Part shown: positions 1 through 9,151 of the stretch, piece by piece
Position numbering within the stretch: position 1 is the first letter of the stretch
Layout: each line of letters begins with the position of its first letter
Assembly: GCF_028912405.1 (NCBI RefSeq)
Contig: NZ_JAKELO010000002.1
Coordinates: forward strand, 1,931,276 to 1,995,275
Reading direction: 5' to 3'
Length of the DNA: 64,000 bases
From: Methanogenium marinum
Lineage (GTDB): Archaea > Halobacteriota > Methanomicrobia > Methanomicrobiales > Methanomicrobiaceae
Notes under the pieces: model-generated
What the model was told of the DNA's origin: nothing
Database searches by the model: none
The model's input: the letters and a program-made list of their open reading frames with translations, nothing else
Position numbers and translations under genes: made by a program

Positions 1-1
1 G

Positions 2-793
2 ATGATTGATGACTTTGGGGTGACAGCCATCCACTGCACCCCGAGTTATGCGATGCACATCGCAGAAGTGGCCGAGAAGGAAGGAACCACACTTCCCACG
101 CTCGCAACCGGCATATTTGGTGCAGAACCCTGGTCTGATAATATGCGACGTGTCCTCGAGGGAAAACTCGGGGTAACTGCGTATGATTCATACGGCATGT
201 CTGAGATGTACGGGCCGGGTGCGGCGTTTGAATGCCCGGAGCGAAATGGTCTCCACATCTGGCATGATATGTATCTTTCAGAAATAATTGATCCGAAGAC
301 CGGAGAGGTCCTTGAACCTGGGGAACGTGGTGAACTGGTGGTAACGCCGCTCGTGAAAGAAGCGATGCCCCTTCTGCGCTACCGGACGGGTGACATCACG
401 ATGTTTCTGGAAGAAGAATGCCCCTGTGGTCGCGGGATGAAGATTGCCCGCCTGCACGGGAGAAGTGATGATATGCTTGTGATACGGGGTATCAATGTTT
501 TCCCGTCCCAGATTGAGCATGTCCTTCGCTCAGTGCCTGAGGTCGGCGATGAGTTCCTTGTCTATGTGGACCGTGTGAACCACCTGGATGAGATGACAAT
601 TGAAGTCGAGATGAACCGCAGTGCATTCCGCGGTGAACTCGAAGACCTGACCCGGACACAGAACCGGGTGGTGGCAGCATTAAAAGAGGCTCTCAACCTT
701 CGTACCCGTGTTCAACTGGTAGAACCTGAATCCCTGCCCCGCTATGAGGGGAAGGCAAAACGGGTTATTGACCGGAGAGGTGATGACATATGA
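2..793 (+). CDS. Arylacetate-CoA ligase (PaaK family), 5' end outside window
   Basis: Carboxy-terminal 263 residues of an adenylate-forming phenylacetate-CoA ligase-like enzyme; the reading frame is open at the window edge, so the N-terminus and P-loop lie upstream. Visible signatures are the AEPWSD segment, the YGMSE adenine-binding motif, the YRTGDIT hinge aspartate motif and the C-terminal domain with GRSDDMLVIRGINVFPSQ. It activates an aryl acid with ATP and CoA. In methanogens such enzymes are thought to serve recycling of aryl acetates into aromatic amino acids with indolepyruvate oxidoreductase; that role is inferred here. Its stop overlaps the start of a full-length paralog by 4 bases (ATGA). 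Confidence 0.9.
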   Translation: MIDDFGVTAIHCTPSYAMHIAEVAEKEGTTLPTLATGIFGAEPWSDNMRRVLEGKLGVTAYDSYGMSEMYGPGAAFECPERNGLHIWHDMYLSEIIDPKTGEVLEPGERGELVVTPLVKEAMPLLRYRTGDITMFLEEECPCGRGMKIARLHGRSDDMLVIRGINVFPSQIEHVLRSVPEVGDEFLVYVDRVNHLDEMTIEVEMNRSAFRGELEDLTRTQNRVVAALKEALNLRTRVQLVEPESLPRYEGKAKRVIDRRGDDI

Positions 794-2091
794 TCACATG
801 GGACCCGAATATGGAGATGATGCCGGAGGCTGAACTGAAGAAGATGCAGTTTAAACTCCTGAAGATGCTGGTCTACCGGTTGTACTCGTTCTCAAACTTC
901 TATCACGAGAGGATGGATGCACATGGTGTCCACCCGGATGATATCACCCGTCTGGAGGATGTTGTCAAACTTCCCTTTATGGTCAAATCCGATCTGCGTG
1001 ACAATTACCCTGACAAAATATTCACGGCAACCCCGGAAGAGTTGGTGCGTTACCATGTTTCATCAGGAACAACCGGAAAGCCGACGGTGGTGGGATACAC
1101 CAAAAACGATCTCGATAACTGGACTGAGTCACTGGCCCGTGCCCTCACTTCATGCGGTGTCGGCCGTGGTGACGTGGTGCAGGTAGCGTATGGCTATGGC
1201 CTTTTTACCGGCGGTCTTGGTCTGCACTATGGGGCAGAACGCATTGGTGCTACGGTGGTCCCGGCGTCGGTGGGCAATACCGAACGGCAACTGGAACTGA
1301 TGCAGGATTTGCGGGTTACTGCTATCTGCTGCACCCCGTCGTATCTGGCACACATTGGTGAGACGGCAAAAAAGCTGGGTATCTCAATTAAAAATGACAC
1401 CCGTCTGAGGACGGCCATTCTCGGTGCAGAGCCCTGGTCAGATCAGATGCGCCAGCGTATTGAAGAGGAGATGGGCATAAAGGCCTACAACATCTACGGC
1501 ACCTCTGAACTGTCCGGCCCGATGTTTACCGAATGCAAAGAACAGGATGGGATTCATATGTGGAGTGATCTTGCCTTTGTTGAAATAATCGACCCTGAGA
1601 CCAGTCAGCCGGTGCCGGATGGAGAGGACGGTGAGATGGTGGTGACCATCCTCCAGAAAGAGGCCCTTCCCATCATCCGGTATCGCACCGGTGATATCAC
1701 ATCGATGAATGTTTCTCCCTGTCCGTGCGGCCGTACGCATCCGCGTATTGCACGCCTCTCCGGGCGGGTGGATGATATGCTCATCATCCGGGGTATCAAT
1801 GTATTCCCATCGCAGGTGGAGCATACCCTTCTCAGTATCCCTGAAGTATCAGGCTATTTCATGATTGAAGTGGACCGGATAGGTGCTCTTGACAATATGC
1901 TCGTCAAAGTGGAGCTTAATCCGGAGGCATTCTCGGATAAAATTAACGATATTCTCGATATCCGCCGCAAGGTCGGACACACGCTTAAGAATATGCTCAA
2001 CGTAAGTGTTGATGTAGAGATCAGTGAACCGGGGTCACTGCCGCGGTTTGAGGGAAAAGCAAAACGGGTTATTGACAGGAGGGTTCTGTAA
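790..2091 (+). CDS. Phenylacetate-CoA ligase family protein
   Basis: Complete 433-residue PaaK-family ligase, the normal length for this family. The ATP-binding P-loop SSGTTGKPTVVGYT is at about residues 91-104, followed by GAEPWSD near 210, the YGTSELSGP motif near 236, YRTGDIT near 299, and the C-terminal hinge with GRVDDMLIIRGINVFPSQ. It catalyses ATP- and CoA-dependent activation of an aryl or heteroaryl acetate. The start overlaps the upstream paralog and the stop shares one base with the downstream ACT gene, so the three are probably translated from one message. Substrate specificity (phenylacetate, indoleacetate, 4-hydroxyphenylacetate) cannot be read from the sequence. Confidence 0.93.
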   Translation: MITWDPNMEMMPEAELKKMQFKLLKMLVYRLYSFSNFYHERMDAHGVHPDDITRLEDVVKLPFMVKSDLRDNYPDKIFTATPEELVRYHVSSGTTGKPTVVGYTKNDLDNWTESLARALTSCGVGRGDVVQVAYGYGLFTGGLGLHYGAERIGATVVPASVGNTERQLELMQDLRVTAICCTPSYLAHIGETAKKLGISIKNDTRLRTAILGAEPWSDQMRQRIEEEMGIKAYNIYGTSELSGPMFTECKEQDGIHMWSDLAFVEIIDPETSQPVPDGEDGEMVVTILQKEALPIIRYRTGDITSMNVSPCPCGRTHPRIARLSGRVDDMLIIRGINVFPSQVEHTLLSIPEVSGYFMIEVDRIGALDNMLVKVELNPEAFSDKINDILDIRRKVGHTLKNMLNVSVDVEISEPGSLPRFEGKAKRVIDRRVL

Positions 2092-2525
2092 TGGACGTAA
2101 CAAAATATACAATCAAACAAATTTCGGTTTTTTCCGAGAACAAACCAGGGAGACTTGCCGCAATCGCAGGTGCCCTGGAGGATGAGGGAATAAACATCCT
2201 TGCATTTTCCATTGCCGAGGCAAATGGGTTTGGTGTTGTGCGGGCACTGGTTGACCGTCCGGATGCTGCCTATAAAAAACTCAATGCGATGGGATTCATG
2301 GTATCTTTCACCGATGTCATCGCGGTGAAGATGCGTGATGTGCCGGGCGGTCTCTTTGAGATGGCACGCATCCTCTCGGAAGCAGAAATCAATATCGAAT
2401 ATTCGTATGCCTACTCAGGCCGCGAGGCAGCAGTCCTTATTCTCCGGGTTGACCGCGTTGATGCGGCGGTGGAGAAGATTCTCGCACGTGGCGGGACGCT
2501 CCTGAGTGCGGATGAGTTTTCTTAA
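2091..2525 (+). CDS. Tandem ACT-domain protein
   Basis: 144-residue protein made of two ACT modules (about residues 6-75 and 76-140), beginning KQISVFSENKPGRLAAIAGAL and with a second module starting near DVPGGLFEMARILSE. ACT domains bind amino acids and act as allosteric sensors. The ATG shares its A with the stop of the ligase gene, and a purine-rich AGGAGGG ribosome binding site lies inside the end of that gene. Position beside two arylacetate-CoA ligases suggests it senses an aromatic or branched amino acid to control the pathway; this is inference. Confidence 0.88.
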   Translation: MDVTKYTIKQISVFSENKPGRLAAIAGALEDEGINILAFSIAEANGFGVVRALVDRPDAAYKKLNAMGFMVSFTDVIAVKMRDVPGGLFEMARILSEAEINIEYSYAYSGREAAVLILRVDRVDAAVEKILARGGTLLSADEFS

Positions 2526-2756
2526 AGTATTTTCCCGAAAATCTATTTTTTTAGCGCTAAACCCATGGTGTGTTGCAGAAATGGCTGAAGACACGCCATG
2601 CTCAGGGATGGTCTGCACGGGTGAATGGGTCAGATGAAACTACCGGAATTGCCCCGCCTGAAAATTACCCCGTCACACTGTTGGAATTATCGGGACATAC
2701 TGTGATGGAGGTGAATAAACGGAGCTGTATATTTTAAACCATACATTTTGGGCAGA

Positions 2757-2768
2757 TTTTATATTATA
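2757..2768 (+). promoter_or_regulatory. TATA box for hicBA
   Basis: An AT-only stretch (TTTTATATTATA) matches the archaeal TATA element and predicts transcription start near 2788-2793, only about 10-15 bases before the preferred hicB ATG at 2804. No Shine-Dalgarno sequence is visible there, so the mRNA is probably leaderless or nearly so. Confidence 0.55.
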
Positions 2769-2803
2769 TGGATGAATAATTTACGTAGTAATTGGTAGAT
2801 ATT

Positions 2804-3040
2804 ATGGCAAAAATGCGGTTTACCGTTTCAATATGGGAAGAGGAGGGAGTATATGTATCCAGATGCCAGGAACTGGAAGTTGCCAGTTGTGGGGATTCAC
2901 CACAGGATGCACTCGATAATATCCAGGAGGCAATTGAGTTATATCTCGAAAATGCCCGTGTCCTTGGTATTATTAAGGATCTTGAACCTTCCCTGACATC
3001 CCGTCATAAATTTACATCCGTTCTTGAGGTTGAGGGATGA
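2804..3040 (+). CDS. hicB: HicB-like antitoxin
   Basis: 78-residue HicB-family protein with the partially degraded RNase H-like fold typical of these antitoxins: residues KMRFTVSIWEEEGVYVSRCQELEVASCGDS followed by the helix DALDNIQEAIELYLEN (two adjoining segments). An in-frame TTG at 2792 would add four residues, but the ATG at 2804 fits the predicted transcription start better. The stop overlaps the start of hicA (ATGA). HicB neutralises the HicA mRNA interferase and usually represses the operon; no added DNA-binding domain is evident in this short form, though a C-terminal tail could contribute. Confidence 0.88.
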   Translation: MAKMRFTVSIWEEEGVYVSRCQELEVASCGDSPQDALDNIQEAIELYLENARVLGIIKDLEPSLTSRHKFTSVLEVEG

Positions 3041-3273
3041 CCAGACTTCCCCTGGTTTCATCTGATACTGTTATTCGTAAATTAAAGAAAGCCGGGTTTG
3101 AGATTGCCCCTCGTCAGGGCAAGGGAAGTCACATTGCACTCTACAAAGTGGATGATGACGGAAAAAAGCTATTGGTGATTATCCCTCACCGGGATCCTGT
3201 GCCGCGGGGAACGCTGATATCAATTCTTAAACAGGCTAATCTTACAAGAGATGAATTTTCTGAATTGAATTAA
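3037..3273 (+). CDS. hicA: HicA-like mRNA interferase toxin
   Basis: 78-residue HicA-family toxin, a small double-stranded RNA-binding-fold ribonuclease. The N-terminal part reads VIRKLKKAGFEIAPRQGKGSHIALYK and contains the GSHI motif with the catalytic histidine, followed by a second strand region with IIPHRDPVPRGTL and a final helix. It looks intact and forms a 4-base overlap with hicB. Its stop codon interlocks tail-to-tail with the stop of the antitoxin-like gene on the other strand (3270-3273). Confidence 0.88.
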   Translation: MTRLPLVSSDTVIRKLKKAGFEIAPRQGKGSHIALYKVDDDGKKLLVIIPHRDPVPRGTLISILKQANLTRDEFSELN

Positions 3274-3479
3274 ATCATTTTTTGCTGCAACGGTGATGGA
3301 ATATTGCAACCGGCACCGTCATTATCTGTGTCACTTTTATCATCGCTGTTGTTCTCCTCTTCCTTCTCGTTCCCGATTATTTCGGCCAGGAGTCCGTCAA
3401 AGGTCTGGCCCGGTTTCTTCAGCTCCGAAAGGGAGGTCCAGACCGGTTCGGAGACGGGAATGCGTTTGGTGGCGGTCAT
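3270..3479 (-). CDS. Small antitoxin-like protein (VapB-like), orphan
   Basis: 69 residues starting MTATKRIPVSEPVW, with SLSELKKPGQTFDGLLAEII, a pattern seen in archaeal VapB-type antitoxins that usually precede a PIN-domain VapC toxin. The ATG has a good upstream AGGAGA site (about 3482-3487). The tail after residue 40 is acidic and polar, unlike typical members, and no toxin follows: the gene runs straight into the 3' end of hicA on the opposite strand. It therefore looks like an orphan antitoxin whose partner was lost; whether it is expressed is unknown. Confidence 0.65.
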   Translation of the reverse strand: MTATKRIPVSEPVWTSLSELKKPGQTFDGLLAEIIGNEKEEENNSDDKSDTDNDGAGCNIPSPLQQKMI

Positions 3480-3564
3480 ATTCTCCTGTCGGTGACAGAG
3501 ATATTTATGGGATTGCACGGATGTGATGGATTGCATATATGGATAATATTGGTGGTGTTGCATG

Positions 3565-3937
3565 TTGTGGGAGGTGGTGCCTGAACGCATCACATAGTCC
3601 CGGATAGTCTCAAGCGCTGTGTCATATAAGAACCGCTCATCGGGGCAGTACAGCACCTGGCCCCGCAGTATTTCCTTTAGGACATATAGAGGAAGGTTTC
3701 TGAATATATGTCTGTTATACCGTTTATCACAGAAAAGGGAGGGGCCCATAAATTGGAACTTTTTTTTCTCTCTTCACGAGTGCCGATGTAGTGCATGCAG
3801 AAAAAAATATCAAAGGTTTCCGTTTCCCGTCCTTTGGCAAATAAACCATGGAGGATGATAAACTGTACATTATCAAATTCTTTAAGGTTCTTCAGTCTTT
3901 TGAGTGCATGTCGGATGTATTCCTCCGTTGTTCTCAT
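3565..3937 (-). pseudogene. Frameshifted MNT-type nucleotidyltransferase
   Basis: The start (MRTTEEYIRHALKRLK) and the region FIILHGLFAKGRETETFDIF correspond to an MntA-like minimal nucleotidyltransferase, whose active site is normally GSxxxGxxxxxSDxD. Here serine is replaced by leucine and the SDxD site reads FDIF, so catalysis should be lost. The frame breaks at a run of eight T (3760-3767 on the + strand); homology continues in another frame as RYNRHIFRNLPLYVLKEILRG and CPDERFLYDTALETIRDY. A second apparent shift follows near 3600. A TATA-like element and a purine-rich site remain upstream of the start. This is a decayed relic of a toxin-antitoxin-type locus. Confidence 0.75.
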
Positions 3938-4340
3938 TCCTACCCCTTCGTAACCAGCGGTGGCATCTCTCCTGCATTACCCTGTATGCGGGGCCGCGTT
4001 TCCCATTTGTATATATCATTCGTTCATTCCATTTGATTTGTCTATCAAAAATTCTGGTTTTTTGTCCTGCGGGAGTTTTATGTGGTAGGTGAATTTTCTA
4101 TATTAGCTTTATCTCGTCCCTTTTAATAAATTAGATATCTTTATGTGGTGGAAAAAGAATTTTTGTAACGTAGACAGTTGCATTTATGTCAGTATCCATT
4201 TTTAATAGTAAAAGCAATTTCATACTTTTCGGTGCTGGTTCAAAACGTTTGGTTCAGAATTATTCCGTCCAGCAAATTGCATGTGATCCCGACTTCCTGT
4301 GATTGTCTTACACACAGCTATGGTGTAGTGATTGAAACAT
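3938..4340. other. AT-rich intergenic region
   Basis: No convincing gene on either strand. It carries a TATA-like stretch on the minus strand near 4008-4018, upstream of the nucleotidyltransferase relic, and T-rich sequence toward the start of the large surface-protein gene. No stable long hairpin or repeat was noticed. Confidence 0.5.
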
Positions 4341-7300
4341 ATGAAATACAGTTATTTTTGTTTATTTTGTGCGGCACTTGTTATTTGCCTGATGATATGC
4401 CCGGTGACGGCGGAGAAGTTTCCTTCTTTTGATGACAGTATGACAACATCCCAATCTGATTCTTCGATGGGTGATTTATTTGGGGCTGAGATGTCTGCTG
4501 AATCTGATGCCTATGCCGGTTCTGTTTCTGCTGCGGTTGAAGAGTATCCTGGGTATGTATTTTCACATGAGTGGGGGTCGTATGGGGCGAGTGCTGGTGA
4601 GTTTGACGGCCCGGAACGTATTGCAGTTGATTCTTTCGGTAATGTGTATGTTGCTGACAGTGGAAATCACTGCGTCCATGAATTTGACTCCAATGGCATA
4701 CACCTGTTATCTTGGGGGTCTGAAGGACAAGGAGATGGGGAGTTTTTCCATCCAAGAGGGATAGCAGTAGATGACATTGGCAATGTTTATGTCTGTGATT
4801 GTAATAATCGTGTCCAAAAGTTTAGTTCAGATGGTTCATTCCTTTTATCGTGGGGGACTGATGGTAGTGAAGAGGGTGAGTTCCTTTTCCCATATGGAAT
4901 AGATTTTGACACTGCAGGAGACGTATATGTTGCTGATTCTCTGAATCATAGAATCCAGAAGTTCACTTCAGATGGTAAATACCTTGGTTCATGGGGTTCC
5001 GAAGGCCACGATCCCGGTGAGTTTTATATCCCTGTAGATATTGTGTTGGACTCTAAGGATAATGTGTATGTTGCTGATATGGGTAACGACTGTATTCAGA
5101 AGTTTACATCAGACGGGACTCTCATTAACCTGTGGGGATCTGAAGGTTTTGGGGAAAGTGAGTTTAATAGTCAATATGGGATTGGAATAGATTCCATGGA
5201 CAATGTATATGTTGCTGATATGGGTAACGACCGCATCCAGAAGTTTACTACAGACGGTACACTCATAGGTCTATGGGGGTCGGAAGGTGACAGTTACGGT
5301 AAGTTCAATGCTCCATATGGGGTCGCTGCAAGTCCTTCAGGCGATGTATATGTTGCTGATACAAGAAACAACCGCATCCAAAAATTTACATCCGATGGCA
5401 CGTTTCTGTTATCTTGGGGGTCATGGACAAGTGGTATTGGAGAGTTCAACTCTCCCTCCGGAATCACGATTGATGCAGCAGATACGGTGTATGTAGCAGA
5501 CACGAACAACAACTGCATTCAGACGTTTGATGCAAATGGGACGTTTTGTTCCACATGGGGAGAGGAAGGGAACAGCACGGGTGAATTCATGTATCCAAAA
5601 GGGATTGCCCTCGATTCCGCAGGAAATTCCTATGTCACCGACAGTTGGAATAACCGCATCCAGTCATTTTCATCAGAAGGCACATTCCGTTCCACGTGGG
5701 GAACGGAGGGTATTGGAGAGGGTAAATTCAAACAACCCTCTGGCATTGCAGTGGATTCCACCGATATAGCATATGTTGCCGATTTTGGAAATCATCGCAT
5801 CCAGACATTCGATGTGGATGGGAACTATGTGACCTCATGGGGGTCTGAAGGAAACGGTGAAGGTGAGTTTGAGTATCCGTTTGGTGTTGTGGTAAATGCA
5901 TCTGACCGGGTGTATGTCGCAGATAGCAACAACCACCGCATTCAGGTGTTTGAACCGGACGGTACCTATCTGACGTCCTGGGGATCTGAAGGCAATGGGT
6001 TTGGTGAGTTTATGTATCCACGGGGAATTGCAGTCGATTCCTCAGATAATGTATATGTCGCCGATACCTGGAACAACCGCATACAGAAATTTACTGCAAA
6101 TGGCACGTATCTGACATCATGGGGTGTTTCCGGGGATGGTGCCGGTGCATTTGACTCGCCATCCGGGATTGCTATAGATAGTGTGGGTAATGTATACATC
6201 GTCGATACCAATAACCACCGAATTGAAACTTTTTCGCCGGTCGTTCCTCTTGTTGCAAACTTCACTGTTAACACAACACGTGGTGAACCCCCCCTTACGG
6301 TTCAGTTCACTGACACGTCTGAGAATACACCAACTGCGTGGCTATGGGCATTCGGCGATGGTGCAACATCGACAGATCAACATCCCAGCCATACCTATTC
6401 TGATGTTGGTATGTACAATGTGAATCTTACCGTAACAAAAATCGCCTCATTAGACAAAATAATGCAGACAGAACTGATCACCGTTTTTGTTCCTGCACCA
6501 AAGGCAGAGTTTGACCTCAACCGAAATTCTGTCGCTTTTGCACAGAACAATACATTCACCCCGGGAACATACACGGCAGACATCACATATCGGCTCCACG
6601 CGGCGAACAATGATTCTACGGTGACACTTGGGAATCTGACATTCGTTGCTGCGGCAGAGAATATTAACCGGATTGATTATGAACAGTATGCGACATGGAA
6701 CAACTCCTATGCGGAATGGACCTTCCCACAATCCTGGGTAATTGAACCAGGGAGTGGATTAGATGTGCGCGCCTGCACGGCAACCACGGAGGATACCTTC
6801 TATAATCACATCCTCACCAGAGTCTGCAATACGAGTGAATTATGGACAGATGGTATACAAAGGACCAATGTCACCCTGAAATTAAATGATCTCGACTTTG
6901 AATCTGTTTTCCTTGGATTTACTTCCTTAAATGACACAAATGTGTCTGCCGATATCATACCTGAGTCAATTTTCACGAATATTCCGCTTTCAGAACCACT
7001 CCCTGCAGGCGGGGATTATCACCTGAAACTCGACAAAGGAAGGCTTGTTTCAAATACGGAATATTACCTTACCTTCGACACGAGGTTTATCCTGAACAGA
7101 TCTGCAGTGATATACAAGCCGCTTGTTTATGTCTGGGAGGGAATAAGCCATGATACCGCAGATGTTGGAGAATCCTGCACGGCTGAAGTGCCTGCAACTC
7201 TGCTCCCTGCTGATGCATCAAACTTTTCGGTTGAGACAGATACGTGGTGTAACTGGAGCGTTGTCCGGCAGAACAATTTGCTTTCCGTGATTGAAGGGAA

Positions 7301-8840
7301 ATCAATAAAGATTCCAATTCCGATGCCGGTTGCGAATTTCACCGCCGATCCGGTATCCGGCCTGGTGCCGCTTACTGTTCTGTTTAATGATACTTCAACC
7401 GGTTTTCTAACTGACTGGTATTGGACCTTTGGTGACGGCGGAACATCGGTTGGCCAATATCCGACTCATACCTATACCTCCGCCGGAAGGTACAATGTGA
7501 GCCTGACTGTCACGAACATAGTTGGTAATGACACGATCACAAAGTCAAATCTGATTACTGTCTCCGTTCCGGAAGCAGAATTTGACCTGAACCGGAACTT
7601 TGCGGCAACAACAGAGAACAACACCTTCACTCCGGGTAGTCATACGGCAAATCTCACTTATCGTCTCCATGCAGCAACCACCACTCAGAACGCAACGCTT
7701 GGAAATTTGAAGTATCTGGCAGGGATCCAAAATATTGCCTGGGTAGATTACCCACAATATGCGACATGGGATTCATCATCTGCATATTGGGATTTTCCAT
7801 CGGAATATGTGATAACATCTGTTAGTGGCTTCGACACACGGGCTGGGACATCATCCATGGAGGATTACAATTACAACCACACTATCACCCGTGCCACCAA
7901 CACGAGCCTCTTCCGGACAAATGGTATCCAGCATACCACTGTCACAGTTGTCTTCGATGACCTCGACTTTGAATCTGTCTTTGTCGGGTTTGCCGGTGCA
8001 GACAATGCAAATGTGACAGCAGAGATAATTGCTGATACGGTCACGACCAATGCACCGCTCATGGAACCGCTTCCTGTCGGTGGGAATTACCACCTGCAGC
8101 TCGATACGTCTGGCCTTGTCACCGGTACGGAGTATTCATTCACGTTTGATACCCGCATCCAGCTGAACGGGTCCCCGGTGATTCACAAACCACTGGTCTA
8201 TGTCTGGGAAGGCATGAATCATGAGGCAGCAGATATTGGCAGGACATACAGGGCACAGGTTCCGTATGACCTGCTTCCCTCCGATGCGACTGAGTTTTGG
8301 GTTGAGAGCAACCGGTCCTGTGACTGGACCGTCGTCCGACAGGATAATCTGTTGTCTGTGGTCGAAGGACAGTCACGAAGATGTCCGGGTGCGGCATTCA
8401 CTGCAACGCCGCGAGTGGGGGCACCGCCACTGAATGTTACATTCACGGATACTTCGACTGAAAATCCAGAATCCTGGATCTGGACATTTGGTGATGGCAC
8501 GAATGCAACGGATCAGCACCCGGTGCATACCTACACACACGATGGCATCTATCCGGTCACCCTCTTGGTAAATGGTGGAGAGTCCACCGCAGTGGAGCAG
8601 AACTACATCCGGGTCACTTCGCTTCTTCTCGGCGATGCAAATGGTGATGGTACGGTTAATCAGGCGGATACCCTGCATGTGCTTAAGGAGGTCGTTGGGA
8701 TGATTCCGTCTCCTGAGAGCGGAACGGATGTGTTCGAACAGACGGATGTACACTGGAATGGTTTCATCGATATTGGTGATGCGATGTACATAGCGCAATA
8801 TAATGTGGGTCTGCGGGACCGGTGGTTTGCGCTGGTATAA
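4341..8840 (+). CDS. Giant surface protein: signal peptide, 12 NHL repeats, PKD domains, dockerin-like end
   Basis: 1499 residues from the ATG at 4341 (a TTG at 4332 would add three). Residues 1-25 form a signal peptide ending near PVTAEK. Residues about 78-631 are twelve NHL repeats of about 47 residues with the pattern WGSEGxGxGEF..P.GIAVD..NVYVADxxNxRIQKF, enough for two six-bladed propellers. Three PKD domains (starting near 637, 995 and 1351; motif WxFGDG) alternate with two copies of a roughly 280-residue unnamed module starting FDLNRN near 722 and 1080. The end (about 1429-1499) has GDANGDGTVNQAD, a dockerin/EF-hand-like calcium loop, and a second degenerate one with HWNGFIDIGDA. No C-terminal anchor is seen. 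A role in adhesion or scaffold assembly at the cell surface is inferred. Confidence 0.9.
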   Translation: MKYSYFCLFCAALVICLMICPVTAEKFPSFDDSMTTSQSDSSMGDLFGAEMSAESDAYAGSVSAAVEEYPGYVFSHEWGSYGASAGEFDGPERIAVDSFGNVYVADSGNHCVHEFDSNGIHLLSWGSEGQGDGEFFHPRGIAVDDIGNVYVCDCNNRVQKFSSDGSFLLSWGTDGSEEGEFLFPYGIDFDTAGDVYVADSLNHRIQKFTSDGKYLGSWGSEGHDPGEFYIPVDIVLDSKDNVYVADMGNDCIQKFTSDGTLINLWGSEGFGESEFNSQYGIGIDSMDNVYVADMGNDRIQKFTTDGTLIGLWGSEGDSYGKFNAPYGVAASPSGDVYVADTRNNRIQKFTSDGTFLLSWGSWTSGIGEFNSPSGITIDAADTVYVADTNNNCIQTFDANGTFCSTWGEEGNSTGEFMYPKGIALDSAGNSYVTDSWNNRIQSFSSEGTFRSTWGTEGIGEGKFKQPSGIAVDSTDIAYVADFGNHRIQTFDVDGNYVTSWGSEGNGEGEFEYPFGVVVNASDRVYVADSNNHRIQVFEPDGTYLTSWGSEGNGFGEFMYPRGIAVDSSDNVYVADTWNNRIQKFTANGTYLTSWGVSGDGAGAFDSPSGIAIDSVGNVYIVDTNNHRIETFSPVVPLVANFTVNTTRGEPPLTVQFTDTSENTPTAWLWAFGDGATSTDQHPSHTYSDVGMYNVNLTVTKIASLDKIMQTELITVFVPAPKAEFDLNRNSVAFAQNNTFTPGTYTADITYRLHAANNDSTVTLGNLTFVAAAENINRIDYEQYATWNNSYAEWTFPQSWVIEPGSGLDVRACTATTEDTFYNHILTRVCNTSELWTDGIQRTNVTLKLNDLDFESVFLGFTSLNDTNVSADIIPESIFTNIPLSEPLPAGGDYHLKLDKGRLVSNTEYYLTFDTRFILNRSAVIYKPLVYVWEGISHDTADVGESCTAEVPATLLPADASNFSVETDTWCNWSVVRQNNLLSVIEGKSIKIPIPMPVANFTADPVSGLVPLTVLFNDTSTGFLTDWYWTFGDGGTSVGQYPTHTYTSAGRYNVSLTVTNIVGNDTITKSNLITVSVPEAEFDLNRNFAATTENNTFTPGSHTANLTYRLHAATTTQNATLGNLKYLAGIQNIAWVDYPQYATWDSSSAYWDFPSEYVITSVSGFDTRAGTSSMEDYNYNHTITRATNTSLFRTNGIQHTTVTVVFDDLDFESVFVGFAGADNANVTAEIIADTVTTNAPLMEPLPVGGNYHLQLDTSGLVTGTEYSFTFDTRIQLNGSPVIHKPLVYVWEGMNHEAADIGRTYRAQVPYDLLPSDATEFWVESNRSCDWTVVRQDNLLSVVEGQSRRCPGAAFTATPRVGAPPLNVTFTDTSTENPESWIWTFGDGTNATDQHPVHTYTHDGIYPVTLLVNGGESTAVEQNYIRVTSLLLGDANGDGTVNQADTLHVLKEVVGMIPSPESGTDVFEQTDVHWNGFIDIGDAMYIAQYNVGLRDRWFALV
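4572..6235 (+). repeat. Twelve tandem NHL-coding repeats (~141 bp unit)
   Basis: Twelve consecutive units of roughly 138-144 bp encode the propeller. The conserved DNA core is a TGGGG(G/T)TC-(T/C)GAAGG stretch and a later GTATATGTTGCTGAT stretch. Units 4 and 5 share an identical stretch encoding VYVADMGND, consistent with recent internal duplication or gene conversion. Confidence 0.85.
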
Positions 8841-8863
8841 AAACAAATTCCTATTTTTTTGTC

Positions 8864-9151
8864 TCAATTTTCATTCATAAAACAGAGTGTCTTATCCTGA
8901 CGGAATTGTTCTGTCTGAAGGGATGCAGCCTTATACCAGGCGTAAAGTTCCGACTCATCAATATCAGTTATTTTCATCAGATGTTTCTGCAAGCCAATCT
9001 TTAACATGGTATTCCCGTGAACAGGGACAGTTATCCAGGCTGTATCTCCGGGTATGGCATAGATATGATGGCTGCCGGCTATTCATTTCAGCTCCCATGC
9101 GTTTGGTTCAGGAATGCTGAAAAATTACCTGCCGCTGACTGGTTTCAAATT
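8864..9151 (-). pseudogene. hicA pseudogene with two nonsense codons
   Basis: Directly downstream of the hicB-like gene, one uninterrupted frame on the minus strand reads NLKPVSGR-stop-FFSIPEPNAWELK-stop-IAGSHHIYAIPGDTAW, then ITVPVHGNTMLKIGLQKHL and onward to a TGA at 8864-8866. The GSHHIY motif, the VPVHGN strand and the final helix are typical of HicA. Two in-frame stop codons (TAA and TGA) lie before the catalytic histidine, and no ATG remains at the expected start just after the hicB stop. There is no frameshift, so inactivation came from point mutations. Confidence 0.8.

Noticed and set aside
4572-6235. Regularly spaced repeats that might be taken for a CRISPR array
   Set aside because: Units are about 141 bp, in frame, and encode NHL propeller blades; there is no short repeat with unique spacers.
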